Shown here piece by piece: positions 49,502 to 58,281 of a stretch of 58,493 bases of DNA; within the stretch, counting starts at the first letter, position 1; each line of letters starts with the position of its first letter. Made by a program: the position numbers and the translations under genes. This DNA is from a bacterium (GTDB taxonomy: Bacteria; Actinomycetota; Acidimicrobiia; Acidimicrobiales; Bin134), in assembly GCA_028819295.1 (NCBI GenBank), contig JAPPMA010000006.1, forward strand, positions 17,497 through 75,989. The letters run 5' to 3'. The notes below the pieces were generated by a model, which searched no databases, was not told where the DNA came from, and saw only the letters and a program-made list of their open reading frames with translations.

Positions 49502-50381
49502 GGAGGACCTCCAATAGCGCCGCGTTGTATGCGTCCGGGTCGGCTTGGAATTCGCCGAGGGAGAACTTCACGGGCCGCTGCTTGAACCTGAACTCTTTGG
49601 CCTCAACTTGAGCGCTGTACTTGTCGTACAAGGCGCGGTCGATGGGCTCGAATTTTGCAATTGTTCCCGGCTTGAAGAAGACCATGAAGTCCTCGAAGTC
49701 GGGATGCTGTTGTGTCGGGTCGTAGATCGGCCCGGGAGTGATTCCAAACAACTGATATCCGCCAGCTCCCCGCACGCTGTAAATCGCTGTGAAGCAGCCC
49801 CCGTATCCGATGGTCTGCTTGGGTGTGTCAGTTCGCGGTCTCAGGTACTTCGGGACCTGAAGCTGCTTCTCGCGGGGGACCATCTGGAACAGAAACGGAA
49901 GCCCAGCGACGAAACCAACCATCGAGGTGAACCACGGCGCCCCTGAATGGGCTTCGATGAACGAGTCGACGGAGTCGAATCCGTTTATCCGGGCGGCATA
50001 TTCCAGATCAGTGGCGTCGGGGTCCTGGTGGTGTGAGCGAAAGCGCAGGAGCGTTTCGTTCGTCCAGGGATCGTTGTAAAGGACCGGCACTTCGACAATG
50101 TTGGTGTCGAGGTCAAAGGCAGTGGCGTCGCCTACTTCGCCCTCGATTCGCTGTAATTCCAATAGGAGATCCCGGGGTGGGAGTTGTAGGGGATCGAAGC
50201 GCACTTGGTAGGAGGCATTCGCGGGGCAAACGTCGATGAGTCCGGGGATCTGTGCTTGTTCGAGGACGGTGGTTATCGCCATTGCCTTGAAATTGGCGGT
50301 CAAGCTCATCTCATTGTCGAGCTCGACGAAGATGTGATCATCGCCCCCGAAGCTGTATCTGGCCTTCGAGCCTTCGCTCAT
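49491..50381 (-). CDS. pxpB: 5-oxoprolinase subunit B-like (KipI)
   Basis: 296 aa from ATG 50381, which overlaps the accC stop by 4 bases. KipI/PxpB features: YSFGGDDHIFVELDNEMS, LIDVCPANASYQVRFDPLQL, then the long VPVLYNDPW to FTSMVGFVAGLPFLF segment and the Gly-rich strand RPRTDTPKQTIGYGG near GAGGYQLFG. Longer than E. coli PxpB (about 220), matching the carboxylase-associated group. Forms the carboxyltransferase half with PxpC. Confidence 0.9.
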   Translation of the reverse strand: MSEGSKARYSFGGDDHIFVELDNEMSLTANFKAMAITTVLEQAQIPGLIDVCPANASYQVRFDPLQLPPRDLLLELQRIEGEVGDATAFDLDTNIVEVPVLYNDPWTNETLLRFRSHHQDPDATDLEYAARINGFDSVDSFIEAHSGAPWFTSMVGFVAGLPFLFQMVPREKQLQVPKYLRPRTDTPKQTIGYGGCFTAIYSVRGAGGYQLFGITPGPIYDPTQQHPDFEDFMVFFKPGTIAKFEPIDRALYDKYSAQVEAKEFRFKQRPVKFSLGEFQADPDAYNAALLEVLHGS

Positions 50382-51739
50382 TGGTCTGATCCCTTCTCTT
50401 GGGCGCCGAGCCATCGCTCGACAAAGCCGGTGTCGTAGCGTCCAGTGTTGACTTCGTCGGTTGACAGGAGCGCCGAAATCAGACTGGCGGTGGTCGTGAC
50501 TCCTTTGATGCACAGCTCTCGCATGGCACGACGAGCTCGGGAAAGCGCTGCCATGCGATCAACGTCCCAGACAATGATTTTAGCGATTAGAGAGTCGTAG
50601 AACGGAGAGACCTGGCTGCCAGCTTTGACCGGCGTTGATATCCTCACGCCCGGCCCGAGCGGAAGTTCGAAGTCGGAGATAGTCCCAGGTGAAGGCATGA
50701 AGTTATTGGCCGGATCTTCCGCGTTGATCCTCATTTCAATCGAAGCGCCGCGGGGCTGAACATCGGATTGGGAGAACGACAGGGGAAGGCCCTGCGCCTG
50801 TCGCAGCTGTTCGCGGACGAGGTCCAGCCCGCATATGAATTCAGTTACAGGATGCTCAACCTGGATCCTGGTGTTCATTTCGATGAAGAAGAACTCATTC
50901 GTCGCGGGGTCGAACAAGAACTCCACGGTTCCCGCCCCTTCGTAGTCGACGGCATCGGAGAGTGCGACAGCGGCGGCAGTGAGTCCGCACCGCACATCTG
51001 GTGGGAGGTTCGGGGCGAGTGCTTCTTCGATGAGCTTTTGGCGCCTGCGCTGTAGGGAGCATTCCCGCTCGAAGAGGTGAACCGTTTGGCGCCCGTCGCC
51101 GAAGATTTGTACCTCGACGTGGCGGGCGCAGTCGATGAACTTCTCTAGGTAAACGGTGTCATCGCCGAAGGAGGCCCGAGCCTCGGTTTGCGCCGCGACG
51201 ACCTGATCGGCGAGCTCTCCCATCGCGTTGGCGATTCTGATTCCCCGTCCGCCGCCTCCTGCGGCTGCCTTGATCAGCAACGGAAACCCGATCCGTCTTG
51301 CCGCGTCTTCTGCCTCCGATGGTGACTCGATGCCGTTGAGCGTTCCTGGCACGATTGGGACTCCTGCGGCAGCTGCGGTCTCGCGGGCTGCGGCCTTGTC
51401 GCCCATCAGGCTGATTGCGCTCGGAGAGGGGCCGACGAAGCAGATGCCTTCGGCTTCGCATCGTCGGGCGAAGTCGGCGTTCTCCGACAAGAATCCGTAT
51501 CCCGGGTGTAGCGAGTCTGCATTGGATCGTTTCGCAGCTGAGAGAATCGCATCGGTGTTGAGGTAGCTCTGGGCAGCAGGCGCGGGCCCTATGTGGACTG
51601 CTTCGGTAGCGACGCTTACATGGCGAGCCTGCTCATCTGCGTCCGAATAGACAGCCACGGTCGGGATTCCAAGTTCCTCCGCGGCGCGGATGACTCGAAG
51701 GGCGATCTCGCCTCTGTTCGCGACAAGCAGCTTCTTCAC
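50378..51739 (-). CDS. accC: Biotin carboxylase (AccC type)
   Basis: 453 aa. ATP-grasp enzyme that carboxylates protein-bound biotin. Gly-rich loop KAAAGGGGRGIRI at residues 157-169, HPGYGFLSEN, EMNTRIQVEHPVTE with the metal Glu and catalytic Arg, and MRINAEDP. One oddity: the conserved His of the QRRHQK motif is Arg233 (QRRRQK). It is the stand-alone type, 2 bases after the carrier-protein gene and overlapping pxpB. The setting shows it serves PxpB/PxpC, not acetyl-CoA carboxylase. Confidence 0.94.
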   Translation of the reverse strand: MKKLLVANRGEIALRVIRAAEELGIPTVAVYSDADEQARHVSVATEAVHIGPAPAAQSYLNTDAILSAAKRSNADSLHPGYGFLSENADFARRCEAEGICFVGPSPSAISLMGDKAAARETAAAAGVPIVPGTLNGIESPSEAEDAARRIGFPLLIKAAAGGGGRGIRIANAMGELADQVVAAQTEARASFGDDTVYLEKFIDCARHVEVQIFGDGRQTVHLFERECSLQRRRQKLIEEALAPNLPPDVRCGLTAAAVALSDAVDYEGAGTVEFLFDPATNEFFFIEMNTRIQVEHPVTEFICGLDLVREQLRQAQGLPLSFSQSDVQPRGASIEMRINAEDPANNFMPSPGTISDFELPLGPGVRISTPVKAGSQVSPFYDSLIAKIIVWDVDRMAALSRARRAMRELCIKGVTTTASLISALLSTDEVNTGRYDTGFVERWLGAQEKGSDQ

Positions 51740-51741
51740 GC

Positions 51742-51996
51742 TCAGTTCCCGCTGTCGTCAGGTTCGAGGGTGGCTATCACTTGTCCTGCATCGACCATTT
51801 CCTCGTCGTCTACTTCGATGCTGGCAATGGTGCCCGAGGCACCTGATCTGACTTCGTGGAATGTCTTCATGACCTCAATCAGACAAATGACCGTCGAAGT
51901 TTCCACCGCGCTGCCGACCTCCACGAAAGGGTCGGATTCGGGCGAAGGCTTCCGATAGAAGATCCCGGGGATTGGTGATTTGATCTCGTATGCCAT
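51742..51996 (-). CDS. Biotin carboxyl carrier protein
   Basis: 84 aa from ATG 51996. Biotinyl domain only: YEIKSPIPGIFYRKPSPE, ICLIEVMKTFHEVRS with the biotin Lys at K44 in EVMKT (usually EAMKM), and VDAGQVIATLEP. The long N-terminal part of fatty-acid AccB is missing, so this is a dedicated short carrier of the sort used with urea-carboxylase-like systems. It lies between pxpA and accC. Confidence 0.93.
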   Translation of the reverse strand: MAYEIKSPIPGIFYRKPSPESDPFVEVGSAVETSTVICLIEVMKTFHEVRSGASGTIASIEVDDEEMVDAGQVIATLEPDDSGN

Positions 51997-52021
51997 TTGG
52001 TCGCTTTCGTCTCGCGGTCGG

Positions 52022-52753
52022 TTACCGATTCTTGCTCTCGTCCGCGACGGCCCGTGCGACAGCACTCGCCAGGTCTGCCGCGTTTGGGGTGTCCGAATGG
52101 ATGCAGACTGTGTCGGCACGGACGCTCACGTCGGGTCCGTCGACTGATTCGGCCAGGCCTTCTCGGATGGCTCTTCGAACTCGGTCGGCGGCAATGAGAG
52201 TGTCTACTGCACCATGGGACCGGCTGATTATGAGAGAGCCGTCGGCTGCGTAATCGAGGTCTGCGTAGAACTCCGACACAAACGGCACGCCGGCCTCCTG
52301 GGCGCACCGTTCGTGCATGGTGCCGGCCATGCCGTACACGGGGACTCCAAAATTTTTTGCCACTTGGCAGACGACATCGGAGAGGTCGGCGTTTCGGGCG
52401 GTCATCCCGTACAGCGCGCCGTGGACCTTCACATGGTTGAGCTTCATGTCGGATGTCTCGAGGAAACCCCGAAGCGCGCCGACTTGATAGGTCAGGAGGC
52501 TGCCGAGCTCGTCGGGGGCAAGTGTCATCTCACGGCGGCCGAATCCCTGCCGATCGGGAAGCGATGGGTGGGCACCGACCGCGACGCCGTGGCGCTTCGC
52601 GGCTTCAATGGTTGCGGACATGACTGTCGGATCGCCGGCGTGGAAGCCGCAGGCCACGTTGGCTGCCGTGATGTGAGACATGATGTCCTCGTCGTTGCCG
52701 AGCGTGTAGATGCCATACGACTCTCCCATGTCGCAGTTGATGCCAGTTGTCAC
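52022..52753 (-). CDS. pxpA: 5-oxoprolinase subunit A (LamB/YcsF family)
   Basis: 243 aa. INCDMGESYG, ITAANVACGFHAGDPTVM, VAVGAHPSLPDRQGFGRREM and VKVHGALYGM are the family signatures, with His and Asp residues that form the metal site. In PxpABC this subunit opens the ring of 5-oxoproline after activation. Here it is joined to a biotin carboxylase and carrier, which the E. coli system lacks, so the activation step probably uses carboxylation. 34 bases after the permease stop. Confidence 0.94.
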   Translation of the reverse strand: MTTGINCDMGESYGIYTLGNDEDIMSHITAANVACGFHAGDPTVMSATIEAAKRHGVAVGAHPSLPDRQGFGRREMTLAPDELGSLLTYQVGALRGFLETSDMKLNHVKVHGALYGMTARNADLSDVVCQVAKNFGVPVYGMAGTMHERCAQEAGVPFVSEFYADLDYAADGSLIISRSHGAVDTLIAADRVRRAIREGLAESVDGPDVSVRADTVCIHSDTPNAADLASAVARAVADESKNR

Positions 52754-52787
52754 CGTTCGTTCTCCTGTTGGTTCGGTTAATGGACTG

Positions 52788-53834
52788 CTATCCGAGGATT
52801 CCGGCTGCTGCCAGCCGTGACAGCGATCGCTGCCTGATCAGGTCGGCGATCACCGCGATGATGAGAAGGCCTCCCAAGACGATCATCTGTAGGTAGGACT
52901 GGATTCGCGCCAGGTTCATGCCATTCTGGACAAGCCCGATGAACAAAGCGCCCAAGACGGCGCTTGAAACCCGTCCGATCCCACCGCGAAGGGACACTCC
53001 GCCGATCACGCATGCCGCGATGGATTGAAGCGGGAGGCTGACGCCGATGTTGGCTTCACCGGTTTCGAGGCGAGCAGTGAGCAGGACTGAACTCAGCCCC
53101 ATGAGGGCCCCGGCGATGACGTAGGCCGCGGTGAGGTTCGTTCGGACCGTGACGCCCGAGAGAGTCGCTGCGTTGGCGTTGCCGCCTATCGCATAGAAGT
53201 AGCGCCCGAGACGTGTCCAGTTCAGGACGACGGTCATAATGACCACGACTGCCGCTGTGACCCAAATGGGGGTTGCGAGCCCTGCCCATTCTCCAAACCC
53301 GAAAATGTCCGCAAACTTGGGGGGCATGCCCCGGACGGGCACGCCGCTGGTCATATAGAGGGCGAGGCCGAGCGCGATCGACGAGGTGCCCAAGGTCATG
53401 ATGAACGGGGACACCCGGAAGACGGAGACGCCGATCCCATTGAAGAGACCAACACCCGCGCCAGCGAGTACCCCGACGACCATCCCCAAGGCGATCGCGA
53501 AGCCAACAGATCCGGCCCCGGCGTTGTAGCTGTCGGCCATGACGGTCGCGGTTACGACCGAGACCAGAGCGGTACCGGTGCCGACAGATAGATCGAAACC
53601 CCCTGTGAGCAGGACGATCATCTGCCCAAGGGACACGATGATAAGGAACGTGTTTTGGCGCAGGACGTTCTCGAAGTTCTCGATATCGAGGAAGTTGTCA
53701 GACATCTGCGAGAACACGATGATTGCCAACAGGAGCAAGGGCGGAAGAACTCCGATTTTGACGAATACGAGCTCTAGTCGTTCGAGGAGGGTGAGATGCG
53801 AAGCTCTTGACCCAGAGGTGGCACGGCTTGTCAT
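52788..53834 (-). CDS. ABC transporter permease, RbsC type
   Basis: 348 aa, about nine or ten membrane helices spread over residues 25-340. Family marks: IVSLGQMIVLLTGGFDLSVG, MTLGTSSIALGLALYMTSG, YAIGGNANAATLSGV and the EAA-like IAACVIGGVSLRGGIG. BPD_transp_2 (ribose/simple sugar/TorT partner) group. One permease would form a homodimer. Its ATG overlaps the ATPase stop by 4 bases. Confidence 0.93.
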   Translation of the reverse strand: MTSRATSGSRASHLTLLERLELVFVKIGVLPPLLLLAIIVFSQMSDNFLDIENFENVLRQNTFLIIVSLGQMIVLLTGGFDLSVGTGTALVSVVTATVMADSYNAGAGSVGFAIALGMVVGVLAGAGVGLFNGIGVSVFRVSPFIMTLGTSSIALGLALYMTSGVPVRGMPPKFADIFGFGEWAGLATPIWVTAAVVVIMTVVLNWTRLGRYFYAIGGNANAATLSGVTVRTNLTAAYVIAGALMGLSSVLLTARLETGEANIGVSLPLQSIAACVIGGVSLRGGIGRVSSAVLGALFIGLVQNGMNLARIQSYLQMIVLGGLLIIAVIADLIRQRSLSRLAAAGILG

Positions 53835-55381
53835 GCGACCTCTCGATCCAAGAAATTGCGCAGGACGTTCTCCTCGGTGATGTTGGGGGCTACGAGCTGC
53901 TCGACGATCCGCCCGCGGTGGAACACGTAGGCTCGGTGTGCGAGATGGAGGATCTCAGGCAGGTCAGAGGAGACCATCAGGATCGCGGCGCCACTTTCGC
54001 AGAGGTCGGCCATGAGCTGGTAGATGGCGACGCGGGTCCCCACGTCGACGCCGACGGTTGGCTCGTCGAAGACGAAGACGTCGACGTCGCGGACAAGGGC
54101 TCGGGCAAGAAGTACCTTCTGCTGGTTCCCTCCCGAAAACTGCTCGACTGGCCGCTCGAGCGAGTGCGGTTGTAGCTCGACTCGCTGTGCGACCTCGTCT
54201 GTGATCCTCTTTTCGGCTGCCCTGCGCATCAGCGTCAGCTTGGAGAACTGGGCGAGCCGGATTGACGGAAGAGCGATGTTTTCCCGGACGCCCCTCATCA
54301 ACAAAAGCCCATCGCTTTTGCGGTCAGGCGGGACATAGAACATACCGCTTTTGAGCATCCGTCGGGGGCTGCTCCCGGTTACCTCATCTCCGTGGAGGTG
54401 CACGGACCCGTGAAGCAGGGGCTCGGCTCCGAAACAAGCCCGGGCGGATTCACCCTTGCCAGAGCCGACGAGCCCGGCGAACCCGACAATTTCTCCGGCG
54501 CGGACCTCGAAGGATACGTCCACTGCCGACCGCGTCCGCGTGGTGAGGCCAGTGGCCCGCAGGGCGATCTCACCCGGGTTGTGGGTGAGATCGGGAAAGA
54601 CCTGGTCGATCACCCGCCCTGTCATTAGGTTGATCAAGCGATCCTCTGTCGCCTCCTCCCTTGCGAGCGTGCCGACATAGTGGCCGTCACGCAACACAGT
54701 GACCCGATCGGCTAGGCGTTTCACCTCGCCCAGCCGGTGGGTGATGTACACGACCCCGATTCCCCGGGCACGCGCCTCCTCCACAAGCTCGAACAGGCGC
54801 CCGGACTCGGTTTCGGTCAAAGACGCTGTCGGCTCGTCGAGGATGAGGACCTGAAGGTCGGAGCGAAAGGCCTTTGCTATCTCAACCATCTGCTGCTGCG
54901 CCCGTGACAGCCTGCCGACAACCTGGTTTGCCTTGATTGGGAACTCGAGGTCCGCGAGCAGATCCTCTGCTGCGCTTCGCAGGCCCCTCCGGTTGAGGAG
55001 CCTTCCGCGGAGCGGCTCAGACCCGAGGAGCAGATTGTCGGCGACTGTCATGGTCGGCACGAGAGAGAATTCCTGGAAAACGGCGCTGATCCCGAACTCG
55101 CGAGCATCGGCTACGGACGAGAACTCGACCTCCGCACCTCGGAAAGTCATCGTCCCGCTTGTAGGCCTTTGCGCGCCTGACAAAATCGAGATCAGCGTCG
55201 ACTTCCCGGCCCCGTTCTCCCCGAAGAGGACGTGGACCTCGCCCGAGCGGAGATCGAACGACACATTGGAGAGGGCGGAAACACCGGGATACCGCTTGGT
55301 CACCTCGGTCAGCTTCAGCAGCAGACCGCCATCCGCAGCCGAATTGGAGGGGAATCGCTGCGAGGTGCCGCTTGCGGTCAT
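53831..55381 (-). CDS. ABC transporter ATP-binding protein, RbsA type
   Basis: 516 aa with two fused ABC domains. Domain 1: Walker A FGENGAGKSTLI, signature LSRAQQQMVEIAKAF (a weaker LSGGQ), Walker B VLILDEPTASLT. Domain 2: GLVGSGKGESARACFG in place of Walker A, as is normal for RbsA second domains, then FSGGNQQKVLLARAL and VFVFDEPTVGVDVG. Powers uptake with the RbsC-like permease. Starts 23 bases after the binding-protein stop. Confidence 0.94.
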   Translation of the reverse strand: MTASGTSQRFPSNSAADGGLLLKLTEVTKRYPGVSALSNVSFDLRSGEVHVLFGENGAGKSTLISILSGAQRPTSGTMTFRGAEVEFSSVADAREFGISAVFQEFSLVPTMTVADNLLLGSEPLRGRLLNRRGLRSAAEDLLADLEFPIKANQVVGRLSRAQQQMVEIAKAFRSDLQVLILDEPTASLTETESGRLFELVEEARARGIGVVYITHRLGEVKRLADRVTVLRDGHYVGTLAREEATEDRLINLMTGRVIDQVFPDLTHNPGEIALRATGLTTRTRSAVDVSFEVRAGEIVGFAGLVGSGKGESARACFGAEPLLHGSVHLHGDEVTGSSPRRMLKSGMFYVPPDRKSDGLLLMRGVRENIALPSIRLAQFSKLTLMRRAAEKRITDEVAQRVELQPHSLERPVEQFSGGNQQKVLLARALVRDVDVFVFDEPTVGVDVGTRVAIYQLMADLCESGAAILMVSSDLPEILHLAHRAYVFHRGRIVEQLVAPNITEENVLRNFLDREVA

Positions 55382-55404
55382 CCCGGTGTCTCTCTCCCCA
55401 CTTC

Positions 55405-56667
55405 TCAGCCGACGCTGAAGATTGGGTCGAACCCGGCTGGGGCGAGTGTCGAGGTTGAATCGAAGTCAGCGATGCTGTCGACATCCACAACGAAGAGCTC
55501 TGGTCCTACGTGCTTCTCGAACGGAAGTCCCTCAAGGGCCCGGACGGCCTGGTCTATCGCGACCCGCGCCTGGATGACAGGCGAGTCGGTTGGCGCAGCC
55601 AGTATCCGTCCGCTTACGAGCCCCTCGTGAACTCCAGGTGTGAAGTAGTAGGAGACAACGCCGATATCAGAATCGAGTCCCCGGTCGCGCAGGATTGACG
55701 TGGCAGCTTCGGCTGTCACAGCGGTGCCGACGATGAAATCGATGTCCGGGTTCGCGGCGAGTGCGTCCTCGATGAGCACACTCTGTGCCTCTTTGCCGGT
55801 GTCCCCGAACTTGGTGTCGACGATCTCGACCGATGTCCCCTCGAGGGCACCCTTGCAGCCGGCATCACCTGCTTCGACCCAGCCGGCTCCAGCGGGTCCT
55901 GGGAACCAAGCGATCTTGGTCGGCTCGTCGCCAACGTTCTCCGCGACCCAATTGCAGGCGTGGGCGCCCATTTCGCCGAATGAAACAAGCGACTTGGCAG
56001 TGAGGTTCGGCGAAGACATGCCGTTGATTACATCGATCACCGGGATGCCACCGGCGACAATCTCGTCAACGAGATTGTTGAGACCGTCGAAGGAGATTGC
56101 GCCGATTATCACAGCGTCCGCACCCCCTTGGACGCAGTCCTCTATCTGCGAGATCTGCGTCGGAAGCTCTGTATAGCCTCCGGCCTCGACAAGGGTCATC
56201 TTGACACCCTGACGTTTTGACTCCTCGGCCGCCCCGTAGTTGACGCCAAGCCAGTAGGCATCCTTCATATGCGGGAACGATACGCACAGGTTCCACTCTT
56301 GCGTTGCCGTGGTTGGCTCATAGGCGATCGTTGTGCGCGAGCTGCCCATGTCGAAAGGCACAGACCACACTTCGATCAAAGTGCCCGCCCAATCAGCACG
56401 TACCGCCTCGGGTTCGTCTTCGGCGGTTGGCTCCTCGGCAGGGGCAGTCTCGTCTTCAACAGTCGGCTCCTCCGCAGGAGCGGGCTCGCTTTCGACCTCG
56501 GGCTCGTCGACAGCACCGTCGCTAGCGGTGCTGTCACTGGCTGCTGTGGGGGCTGCATCACTGGCTGTGTCCGACGACGTGTCGTCGTCTCCGCACGCGG
56601 CGGCGACGAGGCCCAAGGCCAGCAGACCCGCCATCAGCTTCATGATTGCTCTTTGTCGTTTGGGCAT
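55405..56667 (-). CDS. Substrate-binding lipoprotein, TorT/Rbs-like
   Basis: 420 aa from ATG 56667, with AAGGAGAGGG upstream. Lipobox VAAAC at residues 21-25. A long acidic Pro/Glu linker (about 30-90) contains two copies of APAEEPT(V/A)EDE. The type I periplasmic binding domain starts near residue 125: WNLCVSFPHMKDAYWLGVNYG, LVEAGGYTELPTQISQIEDC and GADAVIIGAISFDGL look most like TorT. The ligand is unknown; it should be the cyclic amide processed by the downstream genes, if my reading is right. Confidence 0.88.
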   Translation of the reverse strand: MPKRQRAIMKLMAGLLALGLVAAACGDDDTSSDTASDAAPTAASDSTASDGAVDEPEVESEPAPAEEPTVEDETAPAEEPTAEDEPEAVRADWAGTLIEVWSVPFDMGSSRTTIAYEPTTATQEWNLCVSFPHMKDAYWLGVNYGAAEESKRQGVKMTLVEAGGYTELPTQISQIEDCVQGGADAVIIGAISFDGLNNLVDEIVAGGIPVIDVINGMSSPNLTAKSLVSFGEMGAHACNWVAENVGDEPTKIAWFPGPAGAGWVEAGDAGCKGALEGTSVEIVDTKFGDTGKEAQSVLIEDALAANPDIDFIVGTAVTAEAATSILRDRGLDSDIGVVSYYFTPGVHEGLVSGRILAAPTDSPVIQARVAIDQAVRALEGLPFEKHVGPELFVVDVDSIADFDSTSTLAPAGFDPIFSVG

Positions 56668-56717
56668 TTTCCCTCTCCTTGTCTCGGTTTATGTACCCAT
56701 TTCGGGCTTCTCGCCTG

Positions 56718-58166
56718 TCACTCTCCGCCGGCGCGGCTGCGGCCGCGACCTAGGTCGTTGAACATGACGAACTTTTCCCGCGACATCTCGCGGACTGTGT
56801 AGGCAGGACCCTCGCGCGTGTTCCCAGCGCTCTTGGTCCCGCCGTAGGGCTGCTGATCGGCCCTGTAGGTCGGCACCTCGTTGATCAACACGCCCCCGAA
56901 GTCGAGGGCACGCACCGCCTCAAGAGCGGCAGCCATGTCTGGTGTCCAGACTCCTGCCTGGAGGGCGAGGTCGGTGTCATTCGCGAGTTCCAGTGCCGTG
57001 GAGAAGTCCTCGTAGGCCACTACGGCAACCGCTGGGCCAAAAAGCTCCTCCCTCCACAGTCGGCACTCGAGAGGGACGTCGGTGACGAGACTCGGCTCTA
57101 CGATCGCGCCGTCTCGCAAGCCTCCAACAACAACTGTCGCCCCTCCGGCCCTGGCCTCTGCAATCCAGTTCTCCACTCTTTTGGCCTCATGTCCAGTGAT
57201 CAACGGGCCGACATCAGTGGCAGGAACGAGCGGGTCCCCGGTCACGAGCTTGTTCACCTCGGCTTCGAGCGCTTCAACAAAGGCGCCTTTCAAAGAAGAG
57301 TGGACGAGGATCCGCTGGGTGGAGACGCAACTCTGGCCCGCATGGGAGAACCCGGCGACACCGACCTTTGCCGCAATTGTCTCCACGCTGCTTCCCTCCT
57401 CGATTATGAGAGGGGCCGTCGATCCGAGCTCGAGGGCTACTTTTTTCCTTGGAGCGGCAGCAGCGATACCCCAGCCCACACGAGCGCTCCCGGTGAAGGT
57501 GACCATCGCTGGAGTCGGGTGCTCGACGAGAGCCCGCCCTACTGTTTGACCCAATCCGGTGACAACCGTGACCCAGTCACGAGGAAGACCGGCCTCCAAC
57601 AGGAGGCTGACGAGGCGAATGGCCGACAGCGGCGTCAGCTCTGCGGGCTTCAGCACTACTGGGCACCCGGCGGCGATCGCAGGAGCCACCTTGTGAGCGA
57701 CCAGGTTGAGCGGGAAATTGAACGGCGTGATGGCGGCAACTACACCTATTGGCTCGACGATTGTGAAGCCGATCCTGCCGGCGCCCGAATGCGATGCCTC
57801 CATGGGGACGGCTTCCCCAGCCAATAGCCGACATGCTGCCGCGGAAAACGCCAGGGTGTCAGCGCACCGGGTGGCTTCTGCCATGGCCGTGCGAATTGGC
57901 TTGCCAGACTCAAGTGCAATGGTTGACGCAAACTCGTCGACCCGAACGCGCAGCAGAGCTGCCGCGCGTTCGAGAATCTCGGCGCGTGTCGCCTGCGGCA
58001 GGCCTCGGTCAAGGGCTGCCTTGGCGACCCTGCACGCTTCGTCGACATGCCCGGCGTTGCACGACGGCACCGACGCGACCACGGAGCCGTCGTAGGGGTT
58101 CAAGACGTCTTCGCTCTCATCGGCCACCACGATCCGGTCGCCGAGCGAGAGCACTGTCTGGTCCAT
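56718..58166 (-). CDS. Aldehyde dehydrogenase family protein
   Basis: 482 aa from ATG 58166 (ATG 58178 also open). NAD(P)-dependent. VAAITPFNFPLNLVAHKVAP, FTGSARVG, VALELGSTAPLII with the catalytic Glu, and GQSCVSTQRILVH with the nucleophile Cys. Substrate could be succinate semialdehyde or another omega-oxo acid, fitting the aminotransferase at the operon end. First gene of the operon, facing the PucR-type regulator across a palindrome. Confidence 0.94.
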   Translation of the reverse strand: MDQTVLSLGDRIVVADESEDVLNPYDGSVVASVPSCNAGHVDEACRVAKAALDRGLPQATRAEILERAAALLRVRVDEFASTIALESGKPIRTAMAEATRCADTLAFSAAACRLLAGEAVPMEASHSGAGRIGFTIVEPIGVVAAITPFNFPLNLVAHKVAPAIAAGCPVVLKPAELTPLSAIRLVSLLLEAGLPRDWVTVVTGLGQTVGRALVEHPTPAMVTFTGSARVGWGIAAAAPRKKVALELGSTAPLIIEEGSSVETIAAKVGVAGFSHAGQSCVSTQRILVHSSLKGAFVEALEAEVNKLVTGDPLVPATDVGPLITGHEAKRVENWIAEARAGGATVVVGGLRDGAIVEPSLVTDVPLECRLWREELFGPAVAVVAYEDFSTALELANDTDLALQAGVWTPDMAAALEAVRALDFGGVLINEVPTYRADQQPYGGTKSAGNTREGPAYTVREMSREKFVMFNDLGRGRSRAGGE

Positions 58167-58214
58167 TTCACCCCCCATGAGCGGTTCGCCAGCACTAGGA
58201 CACTAAAGAGAACT

Positions 58215-58240
58215 GCGCCTTAGCGATATGGCCAAGGCGC
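58215..58240. promoter_or_regulatory. 26-bp palindrome between divergent ALDH operon and PucR gene
   Basis: GCGCCTTAGC (58215-58224) and GCCAAGGCGC (58231-58240) match at 9 of 10 positions with a 6-base centre. It is 48 bases before the ALDH ATG and 41 bases before the regulator ATG. A TTGACG hexamer starts at 58248. It is the natural binding site for the divergent regulator. Confidence 0.65.
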
Positions 58241-58281
58241 ACAGAATTGACGAGCACTCCTATGCTCTTGCACAATCAGGC

